Shown here in pieces: positions 8,970 to 17,070 of a stretch of 64,000 nt of DNA. The translations under genes and the position numbers were made by a program. The DNA is taken from contig NZ_AP023356.1 in NCBI RefSeq assembly GCF_018324205.1, positions 1,302,001 to 1,366,000 on the forward strand. The letters are read 5' to 3'. Numbering within the stretch: position 1 is the first letter of the stretch; each line of letters begins with the position of its first letter. Origin of the DNA: Actinoplanes ianthinogenes. Its GTDB lineage: Bacteria > Actinomycetota > Actinomycetes > Mycobacteriales > Micromonosporaceae. Under the pieces are notes generated by a model. It searched no databases. It worked only from the letters and a program-made list of their open reading frames with translations, and was not told the DNA's origin.

Positions 8970-9835
8970 CCCATCTCGTACGTCGTCCGCCTGCGGAAAT
9001 AGGACTGCTGCGCGATGGTCACCGTGATCAACAGCAGGAACAGCAGCACGGACATGGCCGCCGCCCGGCCCATCCGGAAGTCGACGAACGCCTCCCGGTA
9101 GATCGCGTAGGCCACCACCTCGGTGCGCCCGGCCGGCCCGCCCTGGGTCATCGCGTAGACCGTGTCGAACACCTGGAAGCTGCTGATCACGCCGGTGACC
9201 AGGACGAAGAACATGGTCGGCCGGAGCAGCGGCAGGGTGATCGCGCGGAACCGCTGCCACGGCCCGGCGCCGTCGATCCGGGCGGCCTCGGCGTACTGCG
9301 GCGGGATGCCGGCCAGCCCGGCCAGGAAGAACAGCGCCACATAGCCCACATTGGTCCAGACGGTGACCGCGGCGACCGACGGCAGCGCCAGGACCGGGCT
9401 GGTCAGCCACTCGACGCGGTGGCCGAGCAGCTGGTTCACCGCGCCGTCGGACGGGTCGAGCAGCCAGCGCCAGACCACGCCGAGGGCGAGCGGGGCGCTG
9501 ATCCAGGGCAGCACCAGGATCGCCCGGAAGACGGTGGAGCCGGGCAGCCGCTGGTCGAGCAGGACCGCGGCGGTCAGGCCGAGCGCGGTCTGCACCGGGA
9601 TGACCAGCAGCACGAAGAACGCGGTGACGGCGAGGGACCGGCCGAACGCGGGGTCGGTGAGGATCGAGTGATAGTTGTCCAGGCCGGTCCAGTGGGCCGG
9701 GCTGACCAGGTCCCAGCGGAACAGGCTGATGCCGAGCACGATCGCGACCGGCAGCAGCAGGAACCCGCCGACGCCGACCAGGCTGGGTGCGAGCAGGGCA
9801 TAGCCCGCGAGGGTGTCGCGCCGGCGCGCGGTCAC
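8966..9835 (-). CDS. ABC sugar permease, MalF-like (CUT1), 289 aa
   Basis: First membrane subunit of the same importer. The GTG at 9835 has GGGGGA six bases upstream and gives the N-terminus VTARRRDTLAGYALLAPSLV, typical of this family; longer in-frame starts add a low-complexity leader. Six transmembrane segments are predicted, and the EAA loop reads EAARIDGAGPWQRFRAITLP. It lies 58 bases after the kinase gene and overlaps the next permease by four bases. Confidence 0.9.
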   Translation of the reverse strand: MTARRRDTLAGYALLAPSLVGVGGFLLLPVAIVLGISLFRWDLVSPAHWTGLDNYHSILTDPAFGRSLAVTAFFVLLVIPVQTALGLTAAVLLDQRLPGSTVFRAILVLPWISAPLALGVVWRWLLDPSDGAVNQLLGHRVEWLTSPVLALPSVAAVTVWTNVGYVALFFLAGLAGIPPQYAEAARIDGAGPWQRFRAITLPLLRPTMFFVLVTGVISSFQVFDTVYAMTQGGPAGRTEVVAYAIYREAFVDFRMGRAAAMSVLLFLLLITVTIAQQSYFRRRTTYEMG

Positions 9836-9893
9836 CGCTCGTCCCCCGGCGTCATCGCCCGCCGCTGGGGCGTCGGCGCTCGGCGGACCGGCG

Positions 9894-10958
9894 TCATTGC
9901 TCGGCGTGCGCGTCGGACAGCTGGGCGATCGTCGCGGTGGCCCGGTGCACGGCATTGCGCCGGCCCGGCGGGATCACCTCGGGCAGGAAGCCGAACCGGC
10001 GGGCCAGCTGCCCCTCGCTGGACTCCGGATGGCGCCGCTCGGCGACCCGCAGCATGGCCTGCCACCAGTCGGCGATGTCGCCCCACCCGGGCGCCGACAG
10101 GGACCCGCCGAAGTGCTGCACGGAGAGCGCGGCCACCAGATTCGCGAAAGCCACGCGGTCGGCGAGCGGCCACCCGCCGAGCGTGCCGGCGATGAACCCG
10201 GCGGTGAAGACGTCACCGGCACCGGTCGGGTCGAGCGCCTCGACCGGGACGCCCGGCACGGTCGCCACCTCACCGGTCGCCGAGTCGACGGCGAGCGCAC
10301 CGTCACCGCCGTCGGTCACCACCACGATCGGGACCAGGCCGGCCAGCTTGTCGAGGGCGGCGCTCGGGGTCGCGGTGCGGGTGTAGCGCATCGCCTCGAC
10401 CGCGTTGGGCAGGAAGGCGTGGCAGTCGGGCAGCACCGCGAGGGCGTCGAAATCCCACTGGTCGGTCTCGTCCCAGCCGACGTCGGCGAAGATCAGGGTG
10501 CCGTCGCTCGCCGCCCGGGGCACCCAGCCGGTGCTCGAGCCGCCCAGGCTCACCGCCGCCGCGCGGGTGCCCGGCAGACCGTTGACCAGGCCTTCGGCGT
10601 CGGTGGGCAGCGGATGCCCGTGGGTGATCATGCTGCGGTCGCGGTCGTAGGCGAGCGAGACGGTGACCGGCGAGTGCCAGTCGTCGAGTCGGCGGGACGC
10701 GGAGAGATCGATTCCCTCCTGGCGGCTGAGCACCTGATGACAGAATTCGCCATACGCGTCCGTGCTCAGCGCGGTGCCGAGCCCGGTGCGCAGGCCGAGC
10801 CGGCTGGCCGCGACCGCCAGGTTGGCCACGCCGCCGGGGCACGACCCCATCCCGGAGGCCCGCACCTCGGTGCCGGGCTCGGGCAGCTCCCGCAGCCCGG
10901 TGAAGATGACGTCGAGGAACACCACCCCGGGTACGAAAAGATCGAGCTGGCGTGCCAT
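9894..10958 (-). CDS. PfkB-family carbohydrate kinase, 354 aa
   Basis: ATP-dependent sugar or nucleoside kinase of the ribokinase fold. Signature one is visible as GSCPGGVANLAVAASRLG (about 38-55) and signature two as DPTGAGDVFTAGFIAG (about 244-259), with the catalytic Asp in GAGD. It is slightly longer than most family members, with an extra C-terminal helix. GGAGGT lies 11 bases before the ATG. As the first gene of the operon with the importer and GH4 hydrolase, it probably phosphorylates an imported sugar or a hydrolysis product. Which of these cannot be settled from sequence. Confidence 0.9.
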   Translation of the reverse strand: MARQLDLFVPGVVFLDVIFTGLRELPEPGTEVRASGMGSCPGGVANLAVAASRLGLRTGLGTALSTDAYGEFCHQVLSRQEGIDLSASRRLDDWHSPVTVSLAYDRDRSMITHGHPLPTDAEGLVNGLPGTRAAAVSLGGSSTGWVPRAASDGTLIFADVGWDETDQWDFDALAVLPDCHAFLPNAVEAMRYTRTATPSAALDKLAGLVPIVVVTDGGDGALAVDSATGEVATVPGVPVEALDPTGAGDVFTAGFIAGTLGGWPLADRVAFANLVAALSVQHFGGSLSAPGWGDIADWWQAMLRVAERRHPESSEGQLARRFGFLPEVIPPGRRNAVHRATATIAQLSDAHAEQ

Positions 10959-10993
10959 CAGCCGATCTTACCTCCGTCCCGATAGGTCAAGTG

Positions 10994-11005
10994 GTGATTG
11001 ATCAC
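10994..11005. promoter_or_regulatory. Operator-like inverted repeat upstream of the kinase operon
   Basis: The sequence GTGATTGATCAC has five-base arms (GTGAT and ATCAC) around a two-base centre. It lies about 36 bases before the kinase start and overlaps the stop codon of the upstream Phd-like gene. A TTGACC hexamer follows it in the minus-strand direction, so a regulator here could control the sugar operon. No regulator gene is adjacent. Tentative. Confidence 0.35.
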
Positions 11006-11397
11006 TGGCTGCGACGCACGTCTCCATGGGCCGCACGCAGGGTGTCCACGTGGCGGTCGGTGCCCGGCGGGTGCAGCTGGTCGAGCAACTGCCACGCCTC
11101 GTCCAGGGCGTGGGACAGCTCCCGGATGCGGCCGGCGTGCTGCCGGCGCACGTCCTCCCGCACCTTCTCGATCCGGCGCAGCCAGCCCGCGCCGGCCTCG
11201 GGACCGGGGGCGGCGGCCGGTTTCGGGGGGTCGGGCGGTGGCTCCAGGACGTCGCGGGCCGGGACGATGGCGGCGATCGGGCGGCCACCGTCGACCACCA
11301 CGGTCACCTGGCCGGTCAGGCCGGTGAGGCGGACGAGCTGCTGGAAACGCAGGCGGGTCTCGCCGATGGACAACTCGAGGCGGCGACGGATCGGCAT
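11002..11397 (-). CDS. Phd/YefM-like protein with helical C-terminus, 131 aa
   Basis: The first half (RLELSIGETRLRFQQLVRLT, then QVTVVVDGGRPIAAIVP) resembles the Phd/YefM antitoxin fold: a helix, then beta strands with the GRPIAAIVPARD pattern. The second half is a proline-rich linker and a charged helical region (EKVREDVRRQHAGRIRELSH). The ATG at 11397 has GGAGAA six bases upstream and is preferred over ATG 11412. No toxin gene is next to it, so an orphan regulator or structural DNA-binding role is possible. It may be read into the kinase operon, whose start is 43 bases downstream. Confidence 0.6.
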   Translation of the reverse strand: MPIRRRLELSIGETRLRFQQLVRLTGLTGQVTVVVDGGRPIAAIVPARDVLEPPPDPPKPAAAPGPEAGAGWLRRIEKVREDVRRQHAGRIRELSHALDEAWQLLDQLHPPGTDRHVDTLRAAHGDVRRSQ

Positions 11398-11450
11398 GGC
11401 TGGTTCTCCCATGCCGCGATGATGCGCGCGGGGTATGACATTTTTGGCGG

Positions 11451-12098
11451 ATGAACCGATCACTTGTGGACTCCGGCGACGTACGCGGCGTGGTCGCGGC
11501 GGCCACCGAGGCGCTGCGCACCGCGGCCGGGCAGGACTGGCAGGCCCCGGCCGGCGACCTCAGCTGGTCCTGCTGGGAGACGGTGGAGCACGTCGCCGAC
11601 GACCTGTTCGCATACGCCGGCCAGCTCGCCGCCGACCAGCCGCCCGCCGATCGGTATGTGCCGTGGGGCTACCGGCGGGCCCGCCCGGACGCGCCCGCGC
11701 TCACCGTCTACGTCCAGCACGCCGACGGCAACGCCGGGCTGCTCCAGGTCCTCGAGGCGGCCGGCGGCCTGCTCGCCGCGGTCGTCCGGGCCGCCCCGCC
11801 GGAGCGGCGGGGCTTCCACCCGTTCGGCCTGGCCGACGCGTCCGGCTTCGCCGCGATGGGCATCGTCGAGGTCCTGGTCCACCTGTGGGACCTGGCCGGC
11901 ACCCTCGAGTTCGCCTGGTCACCGGACCCGGACGTCTGCGCCCGCGTCCTCCGGCGCCTGTTCCCGGACGCGCCGGCCGGTCAGGAACCCTGGCCCACCC
12001 TGCTCTGGTGCACCGGCCGGGTCGCGTTGCCCGGCCGGGCCCGCCAGACGCAGTGGCGCTGGCAGGCCGATGTCAGGAGTCTGCCAGCCGGGGCATGA
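11451..12098 (+). CDS. DinB/maleylpyruvate isomerase-type metal-binding protein, 215 aa
   Basis: The N-terminal region has the pattern SWSCWETVEHVADDLFAYAG with a His in the position of the DinB-fold metal ligand, and later EVLVHLWDLAGTL supplies another His. This four-helix fold is found in mycothiol-dependent maleylpyruvate isomerases and many uncharacterised actinobacterial proteins. The gene is divergent from the Phd-like gene, with 53 bases between. The ribosome site is poor. Its 3' end overlaps the convergent oxidoreductase gene by 26 bases. A thiol-dependent enzymatic role is inferred from the fold only. Confidence 0.75.
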   Translation: MNRSLVDSGDVRGVVAAATEALRTAAGQDWQAPAGDLSWSCWETVEHVADDLFAYAGQLAADQPPADRYVPWGYRRARPDAPALTVYVQHADGNAGLLQVLEAAGGLLAAVVRAAPPERRGFHPFGLADASGFAAMGIVEVLVHLWDLAGTLEFAWSPDPDVCARVLRRLFPDAPAGQEPWPTLLWCTGRVALPGRARQTQWRWQADVRSLPAGA

Positions 12099-13512
12099 CC
12101 GTCCGGACGGCGACCGGGGCGCCCGGGCCGCCGCCGGGGCGGGAGCGGTATTCCGGGACGCCCACGCAGGTGAACAGCAGCGTCGCCAGATCGTCCGGCT
12201 CGCCCAGCAGTCCCGGCACCTCCGAGTCGAGGAAGGTCATCCCGGAGGCGCCGGCGCCCAGGGCGTACGCGGCCAGGTGCAGCCTGCCCTCGACCAGGCC
12301 GGCCGCCAGCTGGGCGTCGCGATAGCCCCGGTCGTCGAGGCCGGCGAGCGGCACGGCGGCGATCGCCACGTATCCGGCGTCGGCGGCCAGCCCCTGGTCC
12401 AGGCAGATGCGCAGCAGCTCGCCGCGCAGGTCCCCGGCGCGCAGCGGTTTCGCCAGGTCCGGCCAGCGGTACAGGCCCGGCGGCACGCCGTCGACGCCGT
12501 GCACCGCGACCCAGTGCGGCACGCTGATCCCGCGCAGCGCCGCCGCCATGGACCAGCGCAGCAGCTCCGGCGGCAGGGTCCGGGACCGGTCCATCCGCCG
12601 CTGCGAACCGCGTCGCCGGACCACCTCGTCGAGCGAGGCGGACTCGGGCACCTCGGACAGGGCCGGGGCGTCCGGCCACGGGTCGCCCAGGGTGTCCCGC
12701 TCGCCGGCCCGTTGCGCCGCGGTGCACAGCGGGAACTCCACCTCGGGCAGCTCGCCGGGGAGCGCCTGCCCGGCCGGGTCGATCGCCGGGTCGCCGTCGC
12801 CGAGGGAGAGCAGCGCCAGCGGGTACTCGTGCACGCCGTCCGCGCCGACCAGCCGGCGCACGGCCGCGTCCGGGAACTCGGAGCGCAACCGGGGCGTGAG
12901 GCCGGCGCTGCCGGCCGCGGCGCCGAGCTGCGCCAGCAGGGTGCCGGCGTCCCAGTACAGGTGGCGCCAGCCGCGTTCGGCGTACCGCCAGCCGGTCCGC
13001 CACGGCACCCCGGTGACGACCAGGGTGGACACCTCGCCGGCGGCGGCCGGGGCGATCCGGACGAGGGCGTGCCGCAGCGGGTCGTACCAGTACATCGCGT
13101 CCGGGACGCCGATCACCCCGCGGGCGCTGACGTAAAGCTCCAGCGGGAACCGGGCACCGGCCGACCCGGCGGCCCGGAACAGGACCTGCCGTCCGTTGCG
13201 CTCGGCGGTGCGCACCACTCCCGCGCCCAGGAACAGCACCCGGCCCAGCTGCGCGGCGTCCAGCGGCCGGGCCGGCGCCGCGACACCGGCCAGCACCGCC
13301 GTGGCGCTCACCCCCGGGTCGGGCAGCTCGCGCGGCAGCGCCAGCACCTCGGCCCCGTCCGGGTACGCCTTCATCGGCGGGGGCAGCGTGGCAGGATCGT
13401 TGGGGACCAGGTCGTGACGCACCCGGGGGTCGTCCACCGGGACGTCCCACTCGCGGTCCGGCAGGTACGACGTGAGCCGGTGCAGCAGCCCGGCGCCAGT
13501 ATCGGGATTCAC
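12073..13512 (-). CDS. SagB-type nitroreductase-like oxidoreductase, 479 aa
   Basis: FMN-dependent oxidoreductases of the SagB/ThcOx type convert azolines to azoles in peptide natural products, and many relatives have unknown substrates. Two weakly similar halves are visible: a first with FRAAGSAGARFPLELYV (about 135-151), where the Arg/Ser-rich turn matches the FMN site, and a second beginning VVRRRGSQRRMDRSRTL. The GTG at 13512 overlaps the stop of the GAF gene by four bases, so the two are translationally coupled. No RiPP precursor, cyclodehydratase or transporter gene is nearby, so a role outside peptide maturation is possible. Confidence 0.8.
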   Translation of the reverse strand: MNPDTGAGLLHRLTSYLPDREWDVPVDDPRVRHDLVPNDPATLPPPMKAYPDGAEVLALPRELPDPGVSATAVLAGVAAPARPLDAAQLGRVLFLGAGVVRTAERNGRQVLFRAAGSAGARFPLELYVSARGVIGVPDAMYWYDPLRHALVRIAPAAAGEVSTLVVTGVPWRTGWRYAERGWRHLYWDAGTLLAQLGAAAGSAGLTPRLRSEFPDAAVRRLVGADGVHEYPLALLSLGDGDPAIDPAGQALPGELPEVEFPLCTAAQRAGERDTLGDPWPDAPALSEVPESASLDEVVRRRGSQRRMDRSRTLPPELLRWSMAAALRGISVPHWVAVHGVDGVPPGLYRWPDLAKPLRAGDLRGELLRICLDQGLAADAGYVAIAAVPLAGLDDRGYRDAQLAAGLVEGRLHLAAYALGAGASGMTFLDSEVPGLLGEPDDLATLLFTCVGVPEYRSRPGGGPGAPVAVRTVMPRLADS

Positions 13513-14015
13513 CGCCGGAACCGTAGCAGCGCCTCCATCGCCTCGTCCGCGCTGTCGCCGAGAATCGCCAGGTCCACATCGGTGTAGATGCGGCGGCGGG
13601 CGTCCACCACGCAGTGCGCGCCGAGCATGGTCCCGTCCGGCGCGGCCAGCGGGACACCCAAATAGCTGCGCAGGCCGGTGGTGGCCAGGAACGGGTTGGC
13701 CGCATGGGCCGGGTCCTCGCTGAAGTCGGCCACGCAGTACGGCTCCCCGTTGAGCACGGTCCGGCTGCACACCGCCCACTCGGCGGGCGCTCCCTGCGCG
13801 GCCGCCTGCCACTCGCCCAGCCCGTAGGCCCCGACGATCTGCTGCGCGTCCGCGCCCAGCACCGACACCAGCGACACCGGGGCCTCCAGCAGTTTCGCGC
13901 TGCGCTTGGCCACCTCGTCGAGCGCCGATCGCAGGGCCGGATCGGTCAGGTCGTAGCGGGCCAGTTCGGAGAGGCGGGCGGGCTCGGCCAGGCGGCCGTA
14001 CAGATCGATCTTCAT
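13509..14015 (-). CDS. GAF-domain protein, 168 aa
   Basis: A single GAF domain occupies nearly the whole protein: LSELARYDLTDPALRSALDE, then ISLVSVLGADAQQIVGAYG-like core (as LEAPVSLVSVLGADAQQIVG) and the diagnostic LRSYLGVPLAAPDGTMLGAH. GAF domains bind small ligands or chromophores, and Cys residues (AVCSRTVL, YCVADF, AHCVVDA) could be redox-active. The ATG at 14015 has GGAGG five bases upstream. It is coupled to the SagB-type gene by a four-base overlap, suggesting it senses something relevant to that oxidoreductase. Confidence 0.85.
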   Translation of the reverse strand: MKIDLYGRLAEPARLSELARYDLTDPALRSALDEVAKRSAKLLEAPVSLVSVLGADAQQIVGAYGLGEWQAAAQGAPAEWAVCSRTVLNGEPYCVADFSEDPAHAANPFLATTGLRSYLGVPLAAPDGTMLGAHCVVDARRRIYTDVDLAILGDSADEAMEALLRFRR

Positions 14016-14270
14016 CGGAGCCTCCGGTTGGGGGAAGACGGAAGAGGGACCATGACCAGGATGATGGAGCACCTGTAGGGGAAAAGGGACGAAACTGTCG
14101 GCTAGTGGCGGAAGCCTCCCACCAGACTCGTCAGGTCCCCGACCGCCATGATCTTGAGGTCCCGCCGACATCCACCCAGAGCCGTTTCATACCTGCCCCA
14201 TCGGCACCGGCACCGACGGGTTGAGGCCCGGCCGACGCTCACGGCCCGCTGCCGCTCCCTGCTCGCTTCG

Positions 14271-14341
14271 CGCTTTCGGTACGCCCGGAGCGGGCCGGCC
14301 CCGGGTGCGGGGAGTGCCGTGCTCCGGGCGTACCGAAAGCG
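14271..14341 (-). terminator. 21-bp perfect inverted repeat, probable terminator
   Basis: The arms 14271-14291 and 14321-14341 are perfect inverted repeats around a 29-base loop. On the minus strand this hairpin lies 25 bases after the stop of the phosphatase remnant, so it is well placed as a transcription terminator. Each arm carries the motif CGCTTTCGGTACGCCC or its complement, which also follows other gene ends in this window. The rest of the 350-base gap to 14015 holds no gene that I can see. Confidence 0.6.
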
Positions 14342-14366
14342 GAACCAACCGTGCGCCCGGCGGACC

Positions 14367-14750
14367 TCAGCCGATCAGCAACTGGGCGCGCAGCGCCCGC
14401 AGGTCCTCGGCGCGCAAGCCGAGGCCCTCGGTCAGGTACTTGTCGAAGGTGCTGTACCTCGCAGCGATCTCGTCGTAGCCGGACTGCAGGTACTCGGCCC
14501 GGACGTCGAGCACGGCCTGGTAACCCGGCCGGATCGCGGCCGGCACCCGGGCCAGGGTCGCGGCGTTGTAGACGTTGCTGAGCAGGTAGTCCTGGAGCAC
14601 CGTCGCGCGCGGCACGCCGAGCGCGGTCAGGATCGCCGCGCTGGCCCAGCCGGCGTAGACGGTGACGTGGCGAGCGCCCGTGGCGGCCCAGGTGAGGGTG
14701 ACGGTGCCGTGGACGCCGCGGAGGGGTACGGAGGGCGACGGTTCCGTCAT
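14367..14750 (-). pseudogene. Tyrosine-protein phosphatase remnant with internal deletion of the active site
   Basis: The open frame is intact (127 codons), but its parts are the two ends of a longer protein. The first 30 or so residues (GTVTLTWAATGARHVTVYAG) look like the N-terminal FN3-like segment of actinobacterial secreted/cytoplasmic tyrosine phosphatases. From residue 33 the sequence GWASAAILTALGVPRATVLQ matches the stretch just after the catalytic CTAGKDRTGW loop of that family. The Cys-x5-Arg loop itself and the middle of the protein are absent. The junction joins YAG to WAS in frame. It should not be a working phosphatase. Family assignment is from pattern recognition. Confidence 0.65.
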
Positions 14751-14771
14751 GGCGAAGTAAACAGACGTTTA

Positions 14772-15221
14772 CTAGCTCGCCTTGGCCCTGCTTTTTCCGG
14801 ATATGTGAGTCACTTTCGGGGTGATCTGGAGGCGGTGCAGGAACGGGACGAACGGGTCGCCGAAGGTCTGCGCGGCCGTGGTGAGCAGCAGCGCCGCCGC
14901 CACCATGCCGACCGCGGGGGTGCCGATCAGCAGGGCGATCACCGAGGCGACCAGGCCGCCCCAGACCATCACCCGCAGGCCGACGTCGACGACCGGGATG
15001 CCGCTCGGCCGGTGCCGGGTCCAGATCGGCAGGAACGAGCAGGTCAGCGCGATGGCCACGGCGCCCAGCACGGCGGCGGCGGTGAGGAAGGCCTGCGGCC
15101 AGTGGTAGTGGCGGCCCAGCGCGTAGGCGCCGGAGACCACGCCGCCGAACCAGACCTTGGCGAGTGCCCAGCGCCCGAACCTGACCAGCGGATCGTCGAA
15201 GTCGTCGGCCACCCACATCAT
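14772..15221 (-). CDS. Small membrane protein, 149 aa
   Basis: Four hydrophobic helices are visible: VWFGGVVSGAYALG, FLTAAAVLGAVAIALT, VMVWGGLVASVIALLIG and VGMVAAALLLTTAAQ. The C-terminus is basic (ISGKSRAKAS). It begins one base after the stop of the PARG-like gene, so both are probably read from one transcript with coupled translation. No family is recognised. Confidence 0.65.
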   Translation of the reverse strand: MMWVADDFDDPLVRFGRWALAKVWFGGVVSGAYALGRHYHWPQAFLTAAAVLGAVAIALTCSFLPIWTRHRPSGIPVVDVGLRVMVWGGLVASVIALLIGTPAVGMVAAALLLTTAAQTFGDPFVPFLHRLQITPKVTHISGKSRAKAS

Positions 15222-15222
15222 C

Positions 15223-16014
15223 CTAGGTGCGGAAAACCCTCTCGAAGGCCTGCCGGGTGGCGCCTCCGCGGTCCAGAATCGCGAAGACCACCCGGTCGAA
15301 CCAGGGGCTGACCGTCAGCGCCTCGGCGAATATCCGGGCCACCTCGGCGGGGTCGTTGCCGAAGACGCCGCAGCCCCAGGCGCCGAGGACCAGCTCACGG
15401 TGGCCGTGCGCGGCGGCGACGGCGAGCACCCGCGCGGCCCTGCGGGCCAGCGTCGTGGAGATTTCCGGCAGGGACTCCGGCTGGTTGCGGGCGATCGCGG
15501 ACCGGTTCGGGGCCGCCGAGACGAGGAAGGAGACGGGGTACGCCGTGGGCAGGAGCCGTCCCTTGTCGTCGCGGAAGACCGGGACCGACGGCGCGTAGAT
15601 GATCCGGTCGGTGTAGAGCAGCGAGCGTTCCGCCCGGTGGTGGGCATAGAAGTCACCGGCCGCCAGCAGGCACGGGTAGAGCGCCGAGCTGCGGGCCAGG
15701 CTCTCCTCCTGGGCCTGGGCGCCGTTGAGGAAGCCGCCGCCCGGGTTGCGTGCCGAGGCGAAGTTGAGGCAGGCCGGGTCGGTGCCGAGCCGGCGGGCGG
15801 CCCAGAGGGTGCTTTCCGCGGTCACCTCGATCACCGGCGGGCCGGCGGCGGGGGTGGGCTCCGGCAGGGTGTCCCCGGGCAGGTGCAACCGGGTGCCGGC
15901 CACCGCGCGGGCGACCTGGTCCGCGATCTCGACCCGTCCGTCGGGGCCGGTGTAATGGCCCTCCTCGGCGATCCGGGCGGCCTCCTGGCCCAACGCCCGC
16001 AACCTGGCACTCAT
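15223..16014 (-). CDS. Microbial-type poly(ADP-ribose) glycohydrolase-like protein (TIGR02452 family), 263 aa
   Basis: Bacterial PARG-like macrodomain enzymes hydrolyse ADP-ribose polymers or ADP-ribose-protein bonds. The catalytic loop is clear: NPGGGFLNGAQAQEESLAR (about 90-108), with GGG and the two adjacent Glu of the family motif. Further conserved parts are YAPSVPVFRDD, SFLVSAAPNR and LVLGAWGCGVFGNDP. The ATG at 16014 starts MSARLRALGQEAARIAEEG, as in family members; in-frame upstream starts only add low-complexity sequence. It is followed directly by a small membrane protein gene. The length is normal. Confidence 0.88.
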   Translation of the reverse strand: MSARLRALGQEAARIAEEGHYTGPDGRVEIADQVARAVAGTRLHLPGDTLPEPTPAAGPPVIEVTAESTLWAARRLGTDPACLNFASARNPGGGFLNGAQAQEESLARSSALYPCLLAAGDFYAHHRAERSLLYTDRIIYAPSVPVFRDDKGRLLPTAYPVSFLVSAAPNRSAIARNQPESLPEISTTLARRAARVLAVAAAHGHRELVLGAWGCGVFGNDPAEVARIFAEALTVSPWFDRVVFAILDRGGATRQAFERVFRT

Positions 16015-16261
16015 GGGGTGATCATGCTCCAGCCCGACGCCCTCACGCGAGTCGATTTGTGCCAGACCGCCTCCGCGGCCCTCCGCCCCACTGTCCGTCC
16101 TTCCGCGCCCGCACTCCTCCGCGCCTCCCTCCCGCTGCCCTCCGCCTCCGCGCCTGCGCTCCTCCGCGCACGGGGCGGCTCCGGTGTAAGACCTGGGGCG
16201 TACTTCCGGAATACGACCTGGGTCCGACGACGGATCGCCGGGCGCGCGGCAGGATCGAGGC

Positions 16262-17029
16262 ATGACCCAGGTTCTCGGCGCCGCGACCCGCCTCGGCGCG
16301 CTGCGGCCGGTGGAGCGGATCGCCCACCTGGTCGGAGCGTTGCTGATGCTCTCCGGCGTGGTGCACTTCGGCGTCTTCCTGGTCGACGGCGGCCCGTGGG
16401 AGGGCCCGGTCTCCTGGCGCAAACCGACCACCTTCGGCCTGTCCTTCGGGCTCACCCTGATCACCGTCGCCTGGGTGACGAGTTATCTGGTGATGAGCCC
16501 ACGGTTGCGCACCTGGCTGCTCGGGATCTTCACCGCCGACTGCGTCCTCGAGGTCACCGGCATCACCGTCCAGGCCTGGCGCCGGGTGCCGTCCCACTTC
16601 AACACCGAGACCCCGGCGTCCCAGGCGATCGCCATGTCCCTGGCCGTCGGCGGCGCGGTGCTCGTGGCCACGCTGGTCACCTTCGCGGTCATCGCGCTAC
16701 GCGGCCGGATCCGCGGCCCGTCCGATCTCCGCCTGGCCCTGCGCGCCGGTTGGGCGCTGCTCCTGCTCACCCTGGCCACCGGCGTCGCGATGATCGCCAG
16801 GGGCACGGTCCTCTACCGCACACAGAGCCCCGCCGTCGCCTACGAAACCGCCGGCTTCCTGAAACCAGTCCACGGCGTAGCCCTGCACGCCATCCTGGTC
16901 CTCCCGCTGCTGGCAGTCCTGCTGCGGGCCGCCGGCCAGGCCGAACCCCGGCGATACCAGACCGTCCGCCTGGCCACCTGGCTCTACGTCCTGGCCACGG
17001 CCTTGGCCGCCGCCATGTCCCTGACCTGA
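16262..17029 (+). CDS. Multi-spanning membrane protein, 255 aa
   Basis: About seven transmembrane helices are visible, from IAHLVGALLMLSGVVHFGV to LATWLYVLATALAAAMSL, with short loops. A conserved-looking loop SWRKPTTFGLSFGLTLIT follows the first helix, and charged loop residues WRRVPSHFNTETP are in the middle. It resembles uncharacterised actinobacterial membrane proteins with several conserved His residues (HLVG, VHFG, PSHF, PVHGVALHA). It is divergent from the PARG-like gene, 247 bases away in a low-complexity CT-rich spacer. Confidence 0.75.
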   Translation: MTQVLGAATRLGALRPVERIAHLVGALLMLSGVVHFGVFLVDGGPWEGPVSWRKPTTFGLSFGLTLITVAWVTSYLVMSPRLRTWLLGIFTADCVLEVTGITVQAWRRVPSHFNTETPASQAIAMSLAVGGAVLVATLVTFAVIALRGRIRGPSDLRLALRAGWALLLLTLATGVAMIARGTVLYRTQSPAVAYETAGFLKPVHGVALHAILVLPLLAVLLRAAGQAEPRRYQTVRLATWLYVLATALAAAMSLT

Positions 17030-17070
17030 ACCCACGGCCCGCCCAGCCCCGCCACCACCACACCATCCGC

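Noticed and set aside
11002..11397. Toxin-antitoxin pair
   Set aside because: Only the Phd-like half is seen; neither neighbouring gene looks like a toxin.
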